64,000 bases of DNA, from the NCBI GenBank assembly GCA_039621445.1, contig CP154956.1, forward strand, positions 54,901,419 through 54,965,418. Reading direction: 5' to 3'. The stretch's first letter is position 1, and every line of letters starts with the position of its first letter. This stretch comes from Euglena gracilis (taxonomy: Eukaryota > Euglenida > Euglenophyceae > Euglenales). Below, in pieces: positions 29,426 to 39,561 of this stretch. The position numbers were made by a program, and so were the translations under genes. Below the pieces are notes generated by a model. It made no database searches and was not told the DNA's origin. It saw nothing but the letters and a program-made list of their open reading frames with translations.

Positions 29426-30510
29426 AACCCCTCCCCCCCCCCCCTATGTCCAACGACCCCCTTTGTCCAACGACCCCCCCCCCGGTCGGAGGACACCTTT
29501 TCGGAGGTTTGACCAATTTTTGGGTCCTGGTGCAGAACGCCGGGCCGAAAATTTTTGCACCCAAAATCGGCCAAAAGTTTGACCAAAATATATTTTTGGC
29601 ACTTTTTGGGCAAAAATCTGTCAAAAATTGTCCAAAATTTTCGTCGCAAAGCGCTGGAAGGGAAAATTTTGGCCTTTTGGGGGGTTGGGCACCGGTACCC
29701 ACCAACGTTTTTTTGACACCTTGTCCAGTGCCCCCCCCCCCCAGGGCAGAATGGGAATCGGCCAAGCAGCCAGTGTGGTGGGTGGGGGGGTCGACCACCC
29801 CCCCCCACCCCCTGCATGGTGAGTGGGGGGGGGTCGACCCACCCCCCTCCCCACCACCTCTTCCCGTATTTCTGGGAGCACCAATTTTTGGACCCCAAAA
29901 ATTTTTCCTGGCGCTTTCGGTGTCGGGTGTTTTTTTTTGACCCATTTCGGGACCCATATAAGAGGTCCCCCCAAAAACCCCCAAACCCCCATTTTTCACA
30001 CATTCCAAATTTGCAACGTTTTCTCAAAATTTTGATTTGAGAGCTTTCTGAAGCAAAAAATGCCATTGAAAATCCCAAAAATTTCCAAGAGAAAAAATGT
30101 CAATATAATAAAATTTGACTGTGCCAAAATTGGGTCGAATTCTGCTTCCCCCCCCTCCAAAAAAACTACCAGTTTTTTACCCTGGAATTTTTGAGACTTT
30201 TTGGGGGAAAAACATGTTTTCCATTAAAAATCATGTATTTTGGGTTCATTTTTCAAAAAAATTTCAAACAATGTCCCTGGCCAAAATCCCCGTTTTTTCC
30301 AAAATTGGTGAAAATGCTGTGGTGGGTGGGGAGGCGACCCCCCCCCATACTTCCGGGTGGGGGGTCGACCCTCCCACCAGGCCTTCCCATTCTGCCCCCC
30401 CCCCCGGTCGGAGGACACCTTTTTGGTAACAACCCTATGTGCAACGACCCCCCCCCGGTCGGAGGACAGAGGTTAGTGGTCATTTGACACAGGGGGGGGG
30501 GGCAGGTTTC
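29426..30510. repeat. Dispersed 0.65-kb repeat family, copy 1, within nested C/G-run element
   Basis: 29740-30400 is closely related to 33130-33835 and 38716-39330. Shared landmarks are CACCACCTCTTCCCGT, CACCAATTTTTGGACCCCAA, TGACCCATTTCGGGACCCAT, GCAAAAAATGCCATTGAAAA, TTCCAAGAGAAAAAATGTCA and AAATGCTGTGGTGGGTGGGG. Outer phrases CCCCGGTCGGAGGACACCTT at 29482 and 30404 are direct repeats, and poly-C/G ends resemble other transposons here. Target duplications were not identified. Confidence 0.75.
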
Positions 30511-30960
30511 CCCAATCTCTGAAGTGCACTGCCAGCACCTGAATTGCGTGAATCCGTTGCAGTGCCATTATGATAAAAGTTTGTGCTGGTTTCAGGATTT
30601 CAGGGTTTTAGGAGTATTTTAACGCTTGTCCGGGTCAGCGGATCCCCTAGGGAGTGGTGAGTGGGGGGAGGGGTGAGTGGGTGGATTGCACTTAAAATTC
30701 GGCTGGGCCGAACAAAATAGGGGCTGGCTAGCCAGGCCTGCTGCATCTCCCCGGGAGGGGTTTCTGCTGTGGCTCGGCTGGGCCAAAATTGACAGGCTGC
30801 AGCCCCCTGAAACCACCAGTGAAAAAAATGGTGTTTTTGAGGGGTTTCACGGGGTTTTAGGTTTTGCCAGACACTCATTTTTGTAACACTGTTTCCCCTT
30901 CTTTTTGGCAGTCGTTCAATTTTGGCTTCTGCAGCCCAGCTGGGGTCCAGCGGGTGGGGG
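30511..30960 (+). other. Putative intron, no gene recognised
   Basis: Unique sequence plus a GGGAGTGGTGAGTGGGGGGA direct-repeat-like tract (30651). CAGCCCCCTGAAACCACC phrase at 30799. No strong exon. Confidence 0.35.
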
Positions 30961-30999
30961 GGGGGGACAAAGCCAGCTCAAAGGGTTGTGAAAGGGATG

Positions 31000-31255
31000 T
31001 GCCTCCTGTGTATTTCTGGTGTGAAGTGCCAGAAATCTCGCGTGACCCCGAAAGCCCTCCAAAGGTGGGTTTCAGCCGAGCCCCCCAAGGGGCCTCGGCC
31101 ACAGGTTGCAAATGTGGTGAAAATAAACTCTCGCGGCTGGAAGAACACAGACTGGCTGAACCTTGTCTTGGACAAGGGGGGATGTCTGGAAGAATCCAAA
31201 CAGAGTCCTTCCCATGCTGCGAAGCAAATCCGTGTCCTCTTCTTCCCTCTCACAG
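31000..31255 (+). CDS. Candidate exon or ORF fragment, unknown
   Basis: One frame reads SGVKCQKSRVTPKALQRWVS, AEPPKGPRPQVANVVKINSR, GWKNTDWLNLVLDKGGCLEE, SKQSPSHAAKQIRV up to the acceptor of the next exon. Composition is protein-like and the frame runs for about 80 codons. No donor precedes the TTCCCTCTCACAG acceptor at 31255, so the segment conflicts with the coiled-coil exon model unless it is an alternative exon. Possibly a transposase-derived remnant; no family recognised. Confidence 0.28.
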
Positions 31256-31386
31256 GATTTCAAGAATCTTTTCCAACATGTCGAAGCAGAGGCCACTGGT
31301 CGCGTGTCGCTTGAAGTGGAAGAAGGCAAGTGTTTCACATTCATCTGTGGGTTGCACAGAGTTCAGCACCAGGAGGTTGCTGCCAG
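31256..31386 (+). CDS. Exon of helical, probably coiled-coil protein
   Basis: From TTCCCTCTCACAG in phase 0: DFKNLFQHVEAEATGRVSLE, VEEGKCFTFICGLHRVQHQE, VAA and two bases of an Arg codon, then CCAG|GTAAAC. The split codon is completed as AGG by the first base of the next exon at 32468, an independent check of the model. An internal GGCAAGT could be an alternative GC donor. Confidence 0.6.
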
Positions 31387-32467
31387 GTAAACCGCCTTCT
31401 GATAAGGAAGTTTCTGAATCCTCTGTTATGTATTATGTGTGTATGTACATTTTTCACTCCCACATCTTTGGTGAGGCCTCTCATTTTGACGAAGGTTGTC
31501 CCCCCCCAGGATTTGGGTGCTAATTTGGTGCAGGTTTGGGTGCTGCAATGGGGAGGCACGTCGACCGACCCACCCCAGAGAGGTGGATTTTGGGGTGTTT
31601 TAATGCACCCCGGGTGTCCACAAAGGCCATTTTCAAGTGATAATTGTTGCTTTTTTTCTTGAATCCCCCCCTTTGTACCGGGGGGGGGGGGGAATTTTCG
31701 TGCCAGAGAAATTTTGCAGCGACAAATTTTGCGGACAACAAATTTCGCGGGATTCCTTAAAAATGTCCAGAAATATTTCGCGGGATTTTTTTCTGTGAAG
31801 CAAAAAAGGGAAGCCTTGTGCACCTGAAAGGGAACACGTGGACAAAAATTTCGCGGGATTCCTTAAAAATGTCTGGAAATATTTCGCGGGATTTGCTTCC
31901 GCGAAATTTGTCCGTGCAAATTTTCTCTAGGGCAAAATTCCCCCCCCCCCCGGTAGCGAGAGTTGATTCCAACCCGGGGGGGGGGGTCCAGCCAGCCAGC
32001 AACTTTTTTTTTTGCAGCCAGCAGCTCCCAGCTGGGCTGCCGTGACCTTTTTCCCAGGGACTCCACGAAAGTTGGACCAGCTCAGCCGAGCCTCGAAACG
32101 TTTGCTGAAATATTCTAACTGGATTTGAAGGGTTTTTTTTTGCCAGTTTTTCAGGACCCACCGGGTCCAGCCCAGCAGCCAGCTGGACTGGACCCCTCCT
32201 CCCCCAGCGGCGCCCCCTTTTTCCCCCCAGCCAACGGCTTTTCGAGCCTGCTGGCTGGATCCCCCCTGGGTGCTTTCGAAATTCCCTTACTGGGAACACA
32301 GATTGTTTGTTTCCCCCCAGGCACACATCAGAACCCCCTCCCTCTGGTTGGTGAAAGGAGTCAGGTTCAACATGGCTGTATTTGCTTCAAGGAAAGCATC
32401 TGCAAATGAATTCATGTTGATTGTGCAAATCAATCCACCAAAATATTTTTTTGTGCATCGCTTTCAG
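31387..32467 (+). other. Putative intron with a TTTCGCGGGATT direct repeat
   Basis: AAATTTCGCGGGATTCCTTA and AAAATGTC, then GAAATATTTCGCGGGATTT occur at about 31742-31787 and again at 31848-31892. The reverse-complement relative CCGCGAAATTTGTCC follows at 31899. The TCCAGCCAGCCAGCAAC dispersed phrase lies at 31987, and a GTCCAGCCCAGCAGCCAGCT relative at 32165. Confidence 0.6.
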
Positions 32468-32510
32468 GTTGCAAATCGCATCAACTGAATTGGAGGCTTG
32501 CCATTTGCAG
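32468..32510 (+). CDS. 43-nt microexon, coiled-coil protein
   Basis: Acceptor TGCATCGCTTTCAG, donor TTGCAG|GTTTGT. The first base completes an Arg codon begun at 31386, then LQIASTELEACHLQ in phase 0. The phase agreement on both sides and good splice context support it despite its length. Confidence 0.58.
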
Positions 32511-33030
32511 GTTTGTTAATTTCTTTGATTGGTTTGAACATATTTTTCCAACATTAGTTTGATAGGTAAATGCAGGGTGATCTTTAAGTGGGGGGGGCAT
32601 ACATCTCTTTATGGTTTTGCAGACCACACCCCCCTGGGGTAGGGGGGGGCTGCTGCAGCAAGCCCCGATTTTGGTCCAGCCCAGCTGCAGCAGCACTGGG
32701 GGGGGGGGGTGCAGCTAGCCCAGCTAGCCCTGCTAGCCAGCCCCTGTTTGCTGGGTCCAGCCCAGAAAATTTGCGCCAAGAATCGACAATTTTTTTTTGG
32801 CGAAAATGGTCAAGGAATGAATTTTTGGGATGTTTTGGGCGTTTTGGAGGGGGTTGTCAGATGCACATTTTTTTCCTTCAAAACTGTGTTTTGCAGGTCA
32901 TTTTTTGGGTAATTGTTCAATTTTGGTCCAGCCCGGCCCAGCTCAGGTCCCAAGGGGGGGGGGGGCTAGCCAGCCTAAATTTCTAGTCCCAGCCCAGCAA
33001 TCCCCCAGGGTCTTTAAAGAAACGTTCAGG
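32511..33030 (+). other. Putative intron, no gene recognised
   Basis: Contains a GGTCCAGCCCAGCTGCAGCA phrase (32671) with relatives at 32753 and 32926 and a long G run with GCTAGCC repeats. No exon supported. Confidence 0.4.
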
Positions 33031-34042
33031 GCAGGCTTCTTTTTAAGGAAGTGCGCACCCCCTCCCCCCGGGGGGTGGGTGCTATGGGCAGGCAAGGGGA
33101 TGGGGCATTTTCGACCCCCCGGGGGGCAGGGCAGAACGGGAAACGGCCTCGCGGCCAGGGTGGTGGGTGGGGGGGGGTCGACCACCCCCCCCCCTCACCC
33201 CCTGCATGGTGGGTGGGGGGAGGGTCGACGACCCCCCACCACCTCTTCCCGTTGTTCTGGTGGCACCAATTTTTGGACCCCAAAAATTTTTCCCGGCGCC
33301 TTTGGTGCTGGGTGTTTTTTTGACCCATTTTGGGACCCATACACAAGGTCCCCCCAACCCCCCCCCACCAAAACCCCATTTTTTCACACCTCTTTTCACA
33401 CCTCACACAATGTTGATATTTTTCCAAAATATCAACATTTTCTCAAAATTTTGATTTTGAGCGGTTTTTGATGCAAAAAAAAGCCATTGAAAATCAAAAA
33501 AAATTCCAAGAGAAAAAATCTCAGTAAAATTTGGACTGTGCCAAATTTTTGACCATTTTTTTTGAGCTTCGTTTTTTTTTTTTACCCCCTCCTAAAAACT
33601 ACCAATTTTTAACCTGAAAATTTTGAGTTTTTTGTGTGAAAAAATGTGGTTTTCCATCAAAAAATCATGTATTAGGGGTTCGTTTTTCAAAAAAAATTTC
33701 AAAAATTTCCCCCGGCCAGCATCCCCGTTGGCTGAAATTGGAGAAAATGCTGTGGTGGGTGGGGGGGGGGTCAACCCCCCCACCTCCCGGGTGGGGGGGG
33801 TCGACCCCCCCCCACCGGGCCTTCCCGTTCTGCCCTGCCGGGGGGGGGGGGGGGTTGGTGGGTAGCCCCCAGCGCCGAAAGCACCGGGGCCCGAAAATGG
33901 CCATTTTCAAAGGGAAATTGGCTGGGTCGGCAGGCACTGGGGTCCAGAACCCACCCCCCAGGGGGCAGGGTGCCTGCTCTGGGCAGGCACCCCATTGCAT
34001 AAGGCACCCCCCTGCCCCCCTGGGGTTGGTGAAAAGAAGCCT
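33031..34042. mobile_element. Large family A-type element enclosing repeat family copy 2
   Basis: The left end CAGGCTTCTTTTTAAGGAAG (33033) and right end TGGTGAAAAGAAGCCTG (34025-34041) match family A termini. The flanking octamers are only partly alike (GTTCAGGG or nearby versus GTATGGGG), so the duplication is degraded or the ends belong to different insertions. The interior holds the 0.65-kb repeat (33130-33835) and GTGCCTGCTCTGGGCAGGCA (33970). Confidence 0.55.
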
Positions 34043-34400
34043 GGTATGGGGGGAACATAAAGCACGTTTTTTTCCCTTCAATTTTGGCAAATTTCTGTGT
34101 TTTTTTTAAATATTTTTGCGGGGTTTTTGCGGGGTTTTTTTTTCTGGCGATTTTTTGATTTCTGGAAATTGTTTTGTTTTGAAAAATTTGTCATTTTGGC
34201 CTCATTTTCCCCTGACCAAATGTTTTGCAATTTTTTGTCATTCTTACTATTCCCAATCAACAAATTGCATATGCAAAAAAATACACACACAAATAGAACG
34301 CAAATAAATGCAAATAAATGCAAAAAGAAACGCAAGTTGCATGTTGCGTCAACCCCCCTGCCTGAAAGACACCATTTTTTTTTGTTAAGGACCACCCCTT
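34043..34400. repeat. AT-rich dispersed repeat, copy 1
   Basis: The segment with TTTCTGGAAATTGTTTTG, TTTGTCATTTTGGCCTCATT and TTCCCCTGACCAAATGTTTT is related to 54890-55060 (GGAAATTTTTGGATTTTTGC, CTCATTTTGGCCCCTATTTT). Imperfect copies of AAATAAATGCAAATAAATGC lie at 34301. Minus-strand open frames here and at 54731-55204 arise from the same AT-rich repeat. Confidence 0.5.
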
Positions 34401-35390
34401 AAGGACCGCCTTCAAGCGAAAGGGCCAGTCAAAGGCTGGACTGGGAGAAACGGGGTCGAAAATTTAAAAAGACGAAAATCACACTTTTTTATTTTTTTTG
34501 CTATCCTTTTTATCCTTTTGTTTGGTTGGTGATGGCCCAGAATCCCAGAAATCGAATTTTTTTTTCGATGTTGACCTGTTTTTGCCAAGAAATTTTGAAT
34601 TTTTTGTCCATTTTTCGTAGTTGAATGTATTGGGACAACAGAGTTTTTGATGCCCTGGCTGAATGTCAACGGTTTTTTTTTTAATATGAGAATCGCTATC
34701 AGTGGCAAATCGCATGAAAATTGGGCTGAATTTTGACAGATAACTTTTTTGGCCATTTCCCCCCCACGTTTTTCTGACATCATTGGAATGCATTAAAAAC
34801 CCTTGAAAAAACTTTTGGCCAGCTTTCGGCTGGGCCGGACTGACCGTGAGGCGTCCAGTGGCCCAAGCCCGCGCACTCTCGGAAAACCACCTGCACACTG
34901 GACTGGACTAAACCCTGGTGTGGGGGTGTTTTGAGGCAGACTTGGTCCACCCAACGCCTCAGTCAAGCCTTCCACAAAAAGTTAAATCACCCACAAACAA
35001 TTGATCCCCCCAAATCACAACAAGTATGAAATTTTGGTTGTAAGTCAGCAGAAGCGCCGTTTGACCCCAGTAACAGGTATTTTTTTGAGAGATCAAAAAT
35101 TGCTTAAAATAAAAAAAGTGATCAGCACCTGGGGGAGGTATCCCCCAAATGGTCAAAATTTTGGGCATTTTGGCAAATTCCCCCCCCCCCAGAACCAAAT
35201 GGAAATGCACTCTTGGCCGATTTTGAGGGCAAAATTTTTGTTTGCCTGGACCGCACCATTGTACAGAAGGGGGGGTTGCCCCCCTCCCCTCTGCTGGACC
35301 AGAGGGGGAGGGTCCGAGTCCGATCACCGAATGCTTGGTTGATTGTTTTGTGGATGACTGGCCTGACAATGTCGCAAATGTCTTTCTTTG
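34401..35390. other. No gene recognised
   Basis: AT-rich unique sequence. Frames on both strands are Lys/Phe-rich and unsupported. A plus-strand frame near 35213 (KIFVCLDRTIVQKGGLP) is open through a G run. Part of the putative long intron of the coiled-coil gene. Confidence 0.35.
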
Positions 35391-35394
35391 ATAA

Positions 35395-36010
35395 CCCCCC
35401 CCCCATTTAAACCGACCCGTCGGTTTAGGACTTTTGGGTTGGCGGAAATCCTGGAGGGGGTCGGTTTAGACGGGGGGTCGGTTTCAGGGGAGCACATTGC
35501 TGGCAGACGACGTGACGGAAGCGGGTTGATGTTGGCAAGGCAATTTCAATTGGCAAATGCCCGATTTGGTCGGCCAATTCCTAACTTTGAGTGACAAATG
35601 CCTAATTTGGGATGCAAATTCTTAATTTTCGGGGGCAAATGCTGAATTTTGGGTGTAATATCCAATTTTTGGTGGCAAACTGCCTAATTTTGGGTGCAAA
35701 CTTCAAATTTTTGGTGGAAAATGCCTAATTTTGTAATTTTTGGGTGCCAACACCAAATTTTCGGAGGAAAATGCCCAATTTGAGGTGCGAACTCCAAAAT
35801 TTGGAAGCAAATGCCTAATTTTGGGTGTAAAATCCCAATTTTGGGTCATCAATACTCACCATTCAATGAGCATGGACGCTCTTTCTGTTGGTGGCTTCCA
35901 TTATGTTGTGCATGGGTCGGTTTATTTCTTTTTTTGGTTGAAATTCTGCAATGGGTCGGTTTGGAAGGGTAGGTCGGTTTAGAAGGGGAGTCGGTTTAAA
36001 TGGGGGGGGT
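35395..36010. mobile_element. Element with CCCCCATTTAAACCGACC termini
   Basis: The left end is a C run, ATTTAAACCGACCCGTCGGT and TTAGGACTTTTGGGTTGGCG. The right end is GGTCGGTTTAGAAGGGGAGT, CGGTTTAAATGGGGGGGG. It is organised like the TTAA-flanked element at 44566-44970 (ATTTATAACGACCCGTCGTT, ACTTTTGAGTTGGTGG). Flanks are ATAA and TTTA rather than a clean duplication. The interior carries the diverged tandem array at 35545-35850. Confidence 0.6.
35545..35850. repeat. Diverged short tandem array, unit about 31 bp
   Basis: Successive phrases such as GCAAATGCCTAATTTTGGGT and GCAAACTTCAAATTTTTGGT alternate with spacing near 31-33 bp over about nine units, with many substitutions. It lies wholly inside the C/G-run element. 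Confidence 0.7.
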
Positions 36011-36156
36011 TTACTTTGAATCTTTTCCTGTTTTTCAGCCTGAAAAAGGTTACAATGTTCTGTATCTTGTGCGTTTATATTCTCTAACTTTTTTTTCTGG
36101 ATTTGTGCCATTTTCCGACACCTCCATCTCACTCGATCCTTTTCTTCCATCTTCAG

Positions 36157-36406
36157 TATCGACAAGAACTTGTGCAGAAACGAGTGGCTTATCACACTGG
36201 CAACCTCCGGACGCATCAAGCTTTTCTGGCATCCTTAACCCTCCAGGTTGATGAACTCAGGGAGCGGAAGCCCATGTTTGGCTTATTGAATTTGAACCAT
36301 CAGAAGTGTTTGTTCAGCTTTGAGGTGCTACAGCGTGTTCGACTGCAAAATAAGGAGAAGGAGCAGCGGCAAAAATTTGCTTTGCAGTTGAGGGTGCAGC
36401 AGGCTG
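36157..36406 (+). CDS. Exon of helical, probably coiled-coil protein
   Basis: From TTCTTCCATCTTCAG in phase 0: YRQELVQKRVAYHTGNLRTH, QAFLASLTLQVDELRERKPM, FGLLNLNHQKCLFSFEVLQR, VRLQNKEKEQRQKFALQLRV, QQA and one base, then GCTG|GTGTGT. The Gln/Arg/Lys/Leu pattern is typical of coiled coil. An internal CTCCAG|GTTGAT after exactly 30 codons and a following CATCAG could mark an additional short intron (36247-36302), so this may be two exons. It continues in phase with 36584. Confidence 0.65.
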
Positions 36407-36583
36407 GTGTGTCAATCATCCTTGTCCTTGTGCTTGCATTGCCAAAATTCAAGCCAACAATAAAGCACACAACGCATTATTATTCAAAGGTCACTTGGAA
36501 AGGAAGTTTTGGTTTTGCACGTGCACCTGCTAACAATAATTTTGGTTTCATTTTGTCGCTGCTGATGTTTCATTTTTGCAAAG
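36407..36583 (+). other. Putative 177-bp intron
   Basis: GTGTGT donor to TTTTTGCAAAG acceptor. AT-rich, no repeats seen. Confidence 0.45.
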
Positions 36584-36621
36584 GAGCGGCACAAGCAGTA
36601 ACATGGCAAATTCGATGGCAA
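36584..36621 (+). CDS. 38-nt microexon candidate, coiled-coil gene
   Basis: Entered in phase 1 as required by 36406, it reads (G)AAQAVTWQIRWQ and ends in phase 0 at CAA|GTACTT. The acceptor is AAAG rather than CAG. A stronger donor, ATG|GTAAGT, lies downstream at 36688, so the exon may extend further in this frame (VLYTIHPESSVLLNGFFYLC). Confidence 0.42.
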
Positions 36622-37108
36622 GTACTTTACACAATTCATCCGGAAAGTTCTGTTCTTCTGAATGGTTTTTTTTATCTTTGTCTGCCATGGTAAGTCAGGA
36701 AGCTGTCGGAGGAGCACACCACGTTGGTTGTGAATTGAAACTTAGCTTCAGAAAGCAATTAACCATTGACAAGGAACACCACAGAACATGATGGCATCCA
36801 ATGTAGGAAGAGTTCTGATGCAAATTTCCCAAATTTGAGGTTTTTTTTGGAGTTTTATGGATTTTGATGCCACTTCATGATGTTCTATAAATAAACCGGC
36901 CAGGCATTTATTTTTTTCAGGCGAAAATTTTCAAATTTTTTTGGGTTACTTCAAAAATTTCTATTAAAGATCAAAGATTAAAGATTTTTATCCAGTGTAT
37001 GACAAAAATGATCAACTCATGAATTCAGGGAATTGCTTTTCGTTGTTGCAGGTTTTTTTTTCATTGAACCACTTTCTTTTGATATTTGGTCACACACTGA
37101 GGAATGGA
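36622..37108 (+). other. Putative intron, no gene recognised
   Basis: Includes the GCCATG|GTAAGT site at 36688 noted above. The rest is AT-rich unique sequence. Confidence 0.35.
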
Positions 37109-37200
37109 GGTTAAAAGGGTTAGGGTAAAGGTTGAGGTTAGGGTTGGGGTTAGCTTAACCTAAGCTTAAGCCAAACCCAAACCCCAACCCCAACCCTCAC
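37109..37200. repeat. Interstitial telomere-like repeats, head to head
   Basis: GGTTAAAAGGGTTAGGGTAA, AGGTTGAGGTTAGGGTTGGG GTTAG lead into TTAACCTAAGCTTAAGCC and AAACCCAAACCCCAACCCCA ACCC. The G-rich strand switches to the C-rich strand around 37155, so two degenerate TTAGGG-like arrays face each other. This could mark an old end-to-end fusion, or repair-inserted telomeric DNA; degenerate simple repeats are an alternative. Confidence 0.7.
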
Positions 37201-37410
37201 CCGAACGTCATTGCAGCCTTGGGAAGGATTTCATTTCATTCCAAGGTTTGCAATCCCCAGTCAGTCACTTCTGACCCCCAGGGAGTGGGTCGGGCTGTGG
37301 GAGGCGCGGGGTGGATAGGTCGGACCCTCGGAAAATGCGACGCAAAAAGGCAGGCTTTTTAAGATTTTTAGTTTCTATTTTCCAAGGGCTGTCCAATGGA
37401 CATCTGGGCA

Positions 37411-37765
37411 TTGACAAACATTTGACAAATGTTTGTCAAATGTTTGTCAAAATTTGACAAACATTTGTCCAATTTTGACAAATGTTTGTCAAATTTTGAC
37501 AAACATTTGACACATTTGTCAAATGTGTCAAATTTTGACACATTTGACAAAATGTCAAAGTGTCAAAATGACATTTTGACATTTTGAGTCAAAGTGACTC
37601 AAAATGTCACTTTGAGTCAAATCGAGTCACTTGAATCAAATCGTCACTTGATTTGATTCAAGTGACGTGAATCAAATCAAGTCATTTTTTGATTTTGACA
37701 TCAAAATCAAAAAGTGTTTTGATTTTGATGTCCCTCAAAATCAAAACACTGAGGGAAAACCCTCA
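37411..37765. repeat. Drifting chain of overlapping palindromes
   Basis: Starting with TTGACAAACATTTGACAAAT, the sequence is built from short palindromes whose arms are shared with the next: TTTGACAAACATTTGTC, then GACACATTTGTCAAATGTGTC, AAAATGTCAAAGTGTCAAAA, TGACATTTTGAGTCAAAGTG, ACTCAAAATGTCACTTTGAG, then GTCACTTGATTTGATTCAAG, TTGATTTTGACATCAAAATC, and AAAACACTGAGGGAAAACCC. The core motif changes step by step over 350 bp, from TTTGTCAAA through GACATTTTGTC and GAGTCACTTGA to ATTTTGATGTC. This differs from a tandem repeat, where the unit stays constant. Confidence 0.88.
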
Positions 37766-38065
37766 AAAAATCATCATTCTGACAAAAAATTTAATCAATC
37801 AAGCAAAAATGAAGCCGCAGGATGTCGGCAAAAAAAATATTAAGCCAACTCTAGAGGGAAAAAATAATTTCTAGCATGACTGGAACATTGATTATCCACC
37901 CAAACTCGAAAAAACAAATTGTCGACTGGTTTACCAGATATTTTAAGTCATTTTGGCCAAACTTTTTTAGGTTTTTTGTTTGTTTGTTTTTTAAGGCTTT
38001 TGAGGCGCTTCAATTATTATACCGCCCACCCCCTGCCTGCGGTATGGCTCGACAGGCAAAGGGGG
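37766..38065. other. No gene recognised
   Basis: AT-rich unique sequence leading to the next transposon; probable intron of the coiled-coil gene. Confidence 0.35.
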
Positions 38066-38073
38066 GTAGACGG

Positions 38074-38353
38074 CAGGCTGTATTTTAGTCGGGTGCCGAC
38101 CCCACCCCGGGGGCACCCCAAGGCACTCCAAATCCGATCCCCCCCCGGGGGGGGGGGTAGGGATCATGACCAAAAGTGCCCTAGCACAGACCCTGGCGCC
38201 GAAGGCGCCAGGGAGCCGAAAATGGAATTTTCAAAGGAATGTGCCTGGGGACGAAATCCGACCCCCGGGGGGGGGGGGTAGTGCCTGCCTGGGCAGGCGC
38301 TCATAGGCACTCCGGACCCCCCCTCCCCCCCAGGGTAGGTAAAAAACAGCCTG
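38074..38353. mobile_element. hAT-like MITE, family A relative
   Basis: Ends CAGGCTGTATTTTAGTCGGG and GGTAGGTAAAAAACAGCCTG, flanked by GTAGACGG (38066-38073) and GTAGACAG (38354-38361), 7 of 8 identical. The interior shares AAAAGTGCCCTAGCACAGAC, the mini-hairpin CTGGCGCCGAAGGCGCCAGG (38194) and the TGCCTGCCTGGGCAGGC palindrome with 26841-27166 and 48507-48805. Confidence 0.88.
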
Positions 38354-38379
38354 GTAGACAGCTCACGTAGTGTGTATCA

Positions 38380-38426
38380 CCAGAAACATTCTGTTTCTGT
38401 TACAGAAACAGAATGTTCTAAGGAGC
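38380..38426. repeat. Hairpin next to the transposon
   Basis: GAAACATTCTGTTTCTG (38385-38401) faces CAGAAACAGAATGTTCTA with a short TTA loop. The stem is about 17-20 bp. It may be part of the target site's earlier structure. Confidence 0.7.
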
Positions 38427-38569
38427 TTTCAAATCGAATGGGTTTTCTTCCCGCGAAACGAGGGCGTTCTTTAATTCGAGATGGCGAGTTATAATTATTT
38501 TCCAGACGTCCAAAGGGCAGCCAGGCTTGAACGAATTTTTTTGGTATTCGGTGCAAAAAAAATGGGTTT

Positions 38570-38725
38570 AAAATATGTGTATCACATTAAACAAATTTTT
38601 GTTGTACATATTTATCAACAAAAATTTTTGTGTATCACATGTGTATCACGAAAAGAATTCGTGCATTGCCAGTGTATCACCAAAAAAATTTTGTGCATCA
38701 CCACGAAGTTGTGATACGCATTAAG
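38570..38725. repeat. GTGTATCAC drifting inverted-repeat cluster
   Basis: GTGTATCAC appears at about 38578, 38631, 38640 and 38671 with interleaved short palindromes (CAAATTTTTGTTG, TATCAACAAAAATTTTTGTG, CGAAAAGAATTCGTG, ACGAAGTTGTGATACGCA). The structure resembles the palindrome chain at 37411-37765 on a smaller scale. Confidence 0.65.
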
Positions 38726-39335
38726 TGAATGTCTGGGGGGTGGGGTCAACCCCCCACCCCCTGCATGGTGGGTAGGGGGGGTCGACCCCACCCACCACCT
38801 CTTCCCGTATTTCCGATTTCCGGGAGCACCAATTTTCCTGGCACCTTCGGCGCCGAGTGTGTTTTGGACCCACTTTGGGACCCATATTGGAGGTCCCCCC
38901 AAAAAACCCCCAAACCCCCATTTTTTCACACCTTCAAAAATTTCAACATTTTTTTCAAAATTTTTATTTTGAGAGTTTCTGAAGCAAAAAAATGCCATTG
39001 AAAATCCCAAAAATTTCCAAGAGAAAAAAATGTCAGTAAAATTTGATTGTGCCAAAATTTGGTTTTTGACCTGTACTTTTTTCAACCCCCTCCCTACCTG
39101 TTTTTAAACGTGAAAATTTTGAGACTTTTTCTGTAAAAAAAATGTGGTTTTCCGTCAAAAATCATGCATTTTGGGTTCATTTTTCAAAAAAATTCAAAAA
39201 ATTTCCCCGCCCAAAATCCCCGTTTTCCCAAAATTGGTGAAAATGTTGTGATGGGTGGGGGGGCGGTCGATCCACTCCCCACCTCCTGGTGGGGGGGTCG
39301 ACCCCCCCCACCAGGCCTTCCTGTTCTGCTTTGGG
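38716..39335. repeat. Dispersed 0.65-kb repeat family, copy 3
   Basis: Shares CACCACCTCTTCCCGTATTT, GGGACCCATATTGGAGGTCC, AAAAAAATGCCATTGAAAAT, CCAAGAGAAAAAAATGTCAG, TTTTGGGTTCATTTTTCAAA and AAAATTGGTGAAAATGTTGT with the copies at 29740 and 33130. Ends are again poly-G/C with TCGACCCCCCC. No transposase frame in any copy. Confidence 0.78.
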
Positions 39336-39561
39336 GTGTCAGATAGAAGTGGTTGGCATAGAGGTGGAAGCAATAGTGTCTACATGAAGTTCTGGATTTC
39401 AGCTTCCACCGTTTTTTTTCGATCCCAATTGAATTTTGTTTTTCTTCCTGAGGAGTTTGCTGGCGTGGGTCGCACAGTCCTTGGTATTGTGCTGTGTCAG
39501 GTTGTTGATTTGCAAGTCTGTCTTCGTCATTGTGTGTTTTGTGCATTTTGCTTTTCCAGAG

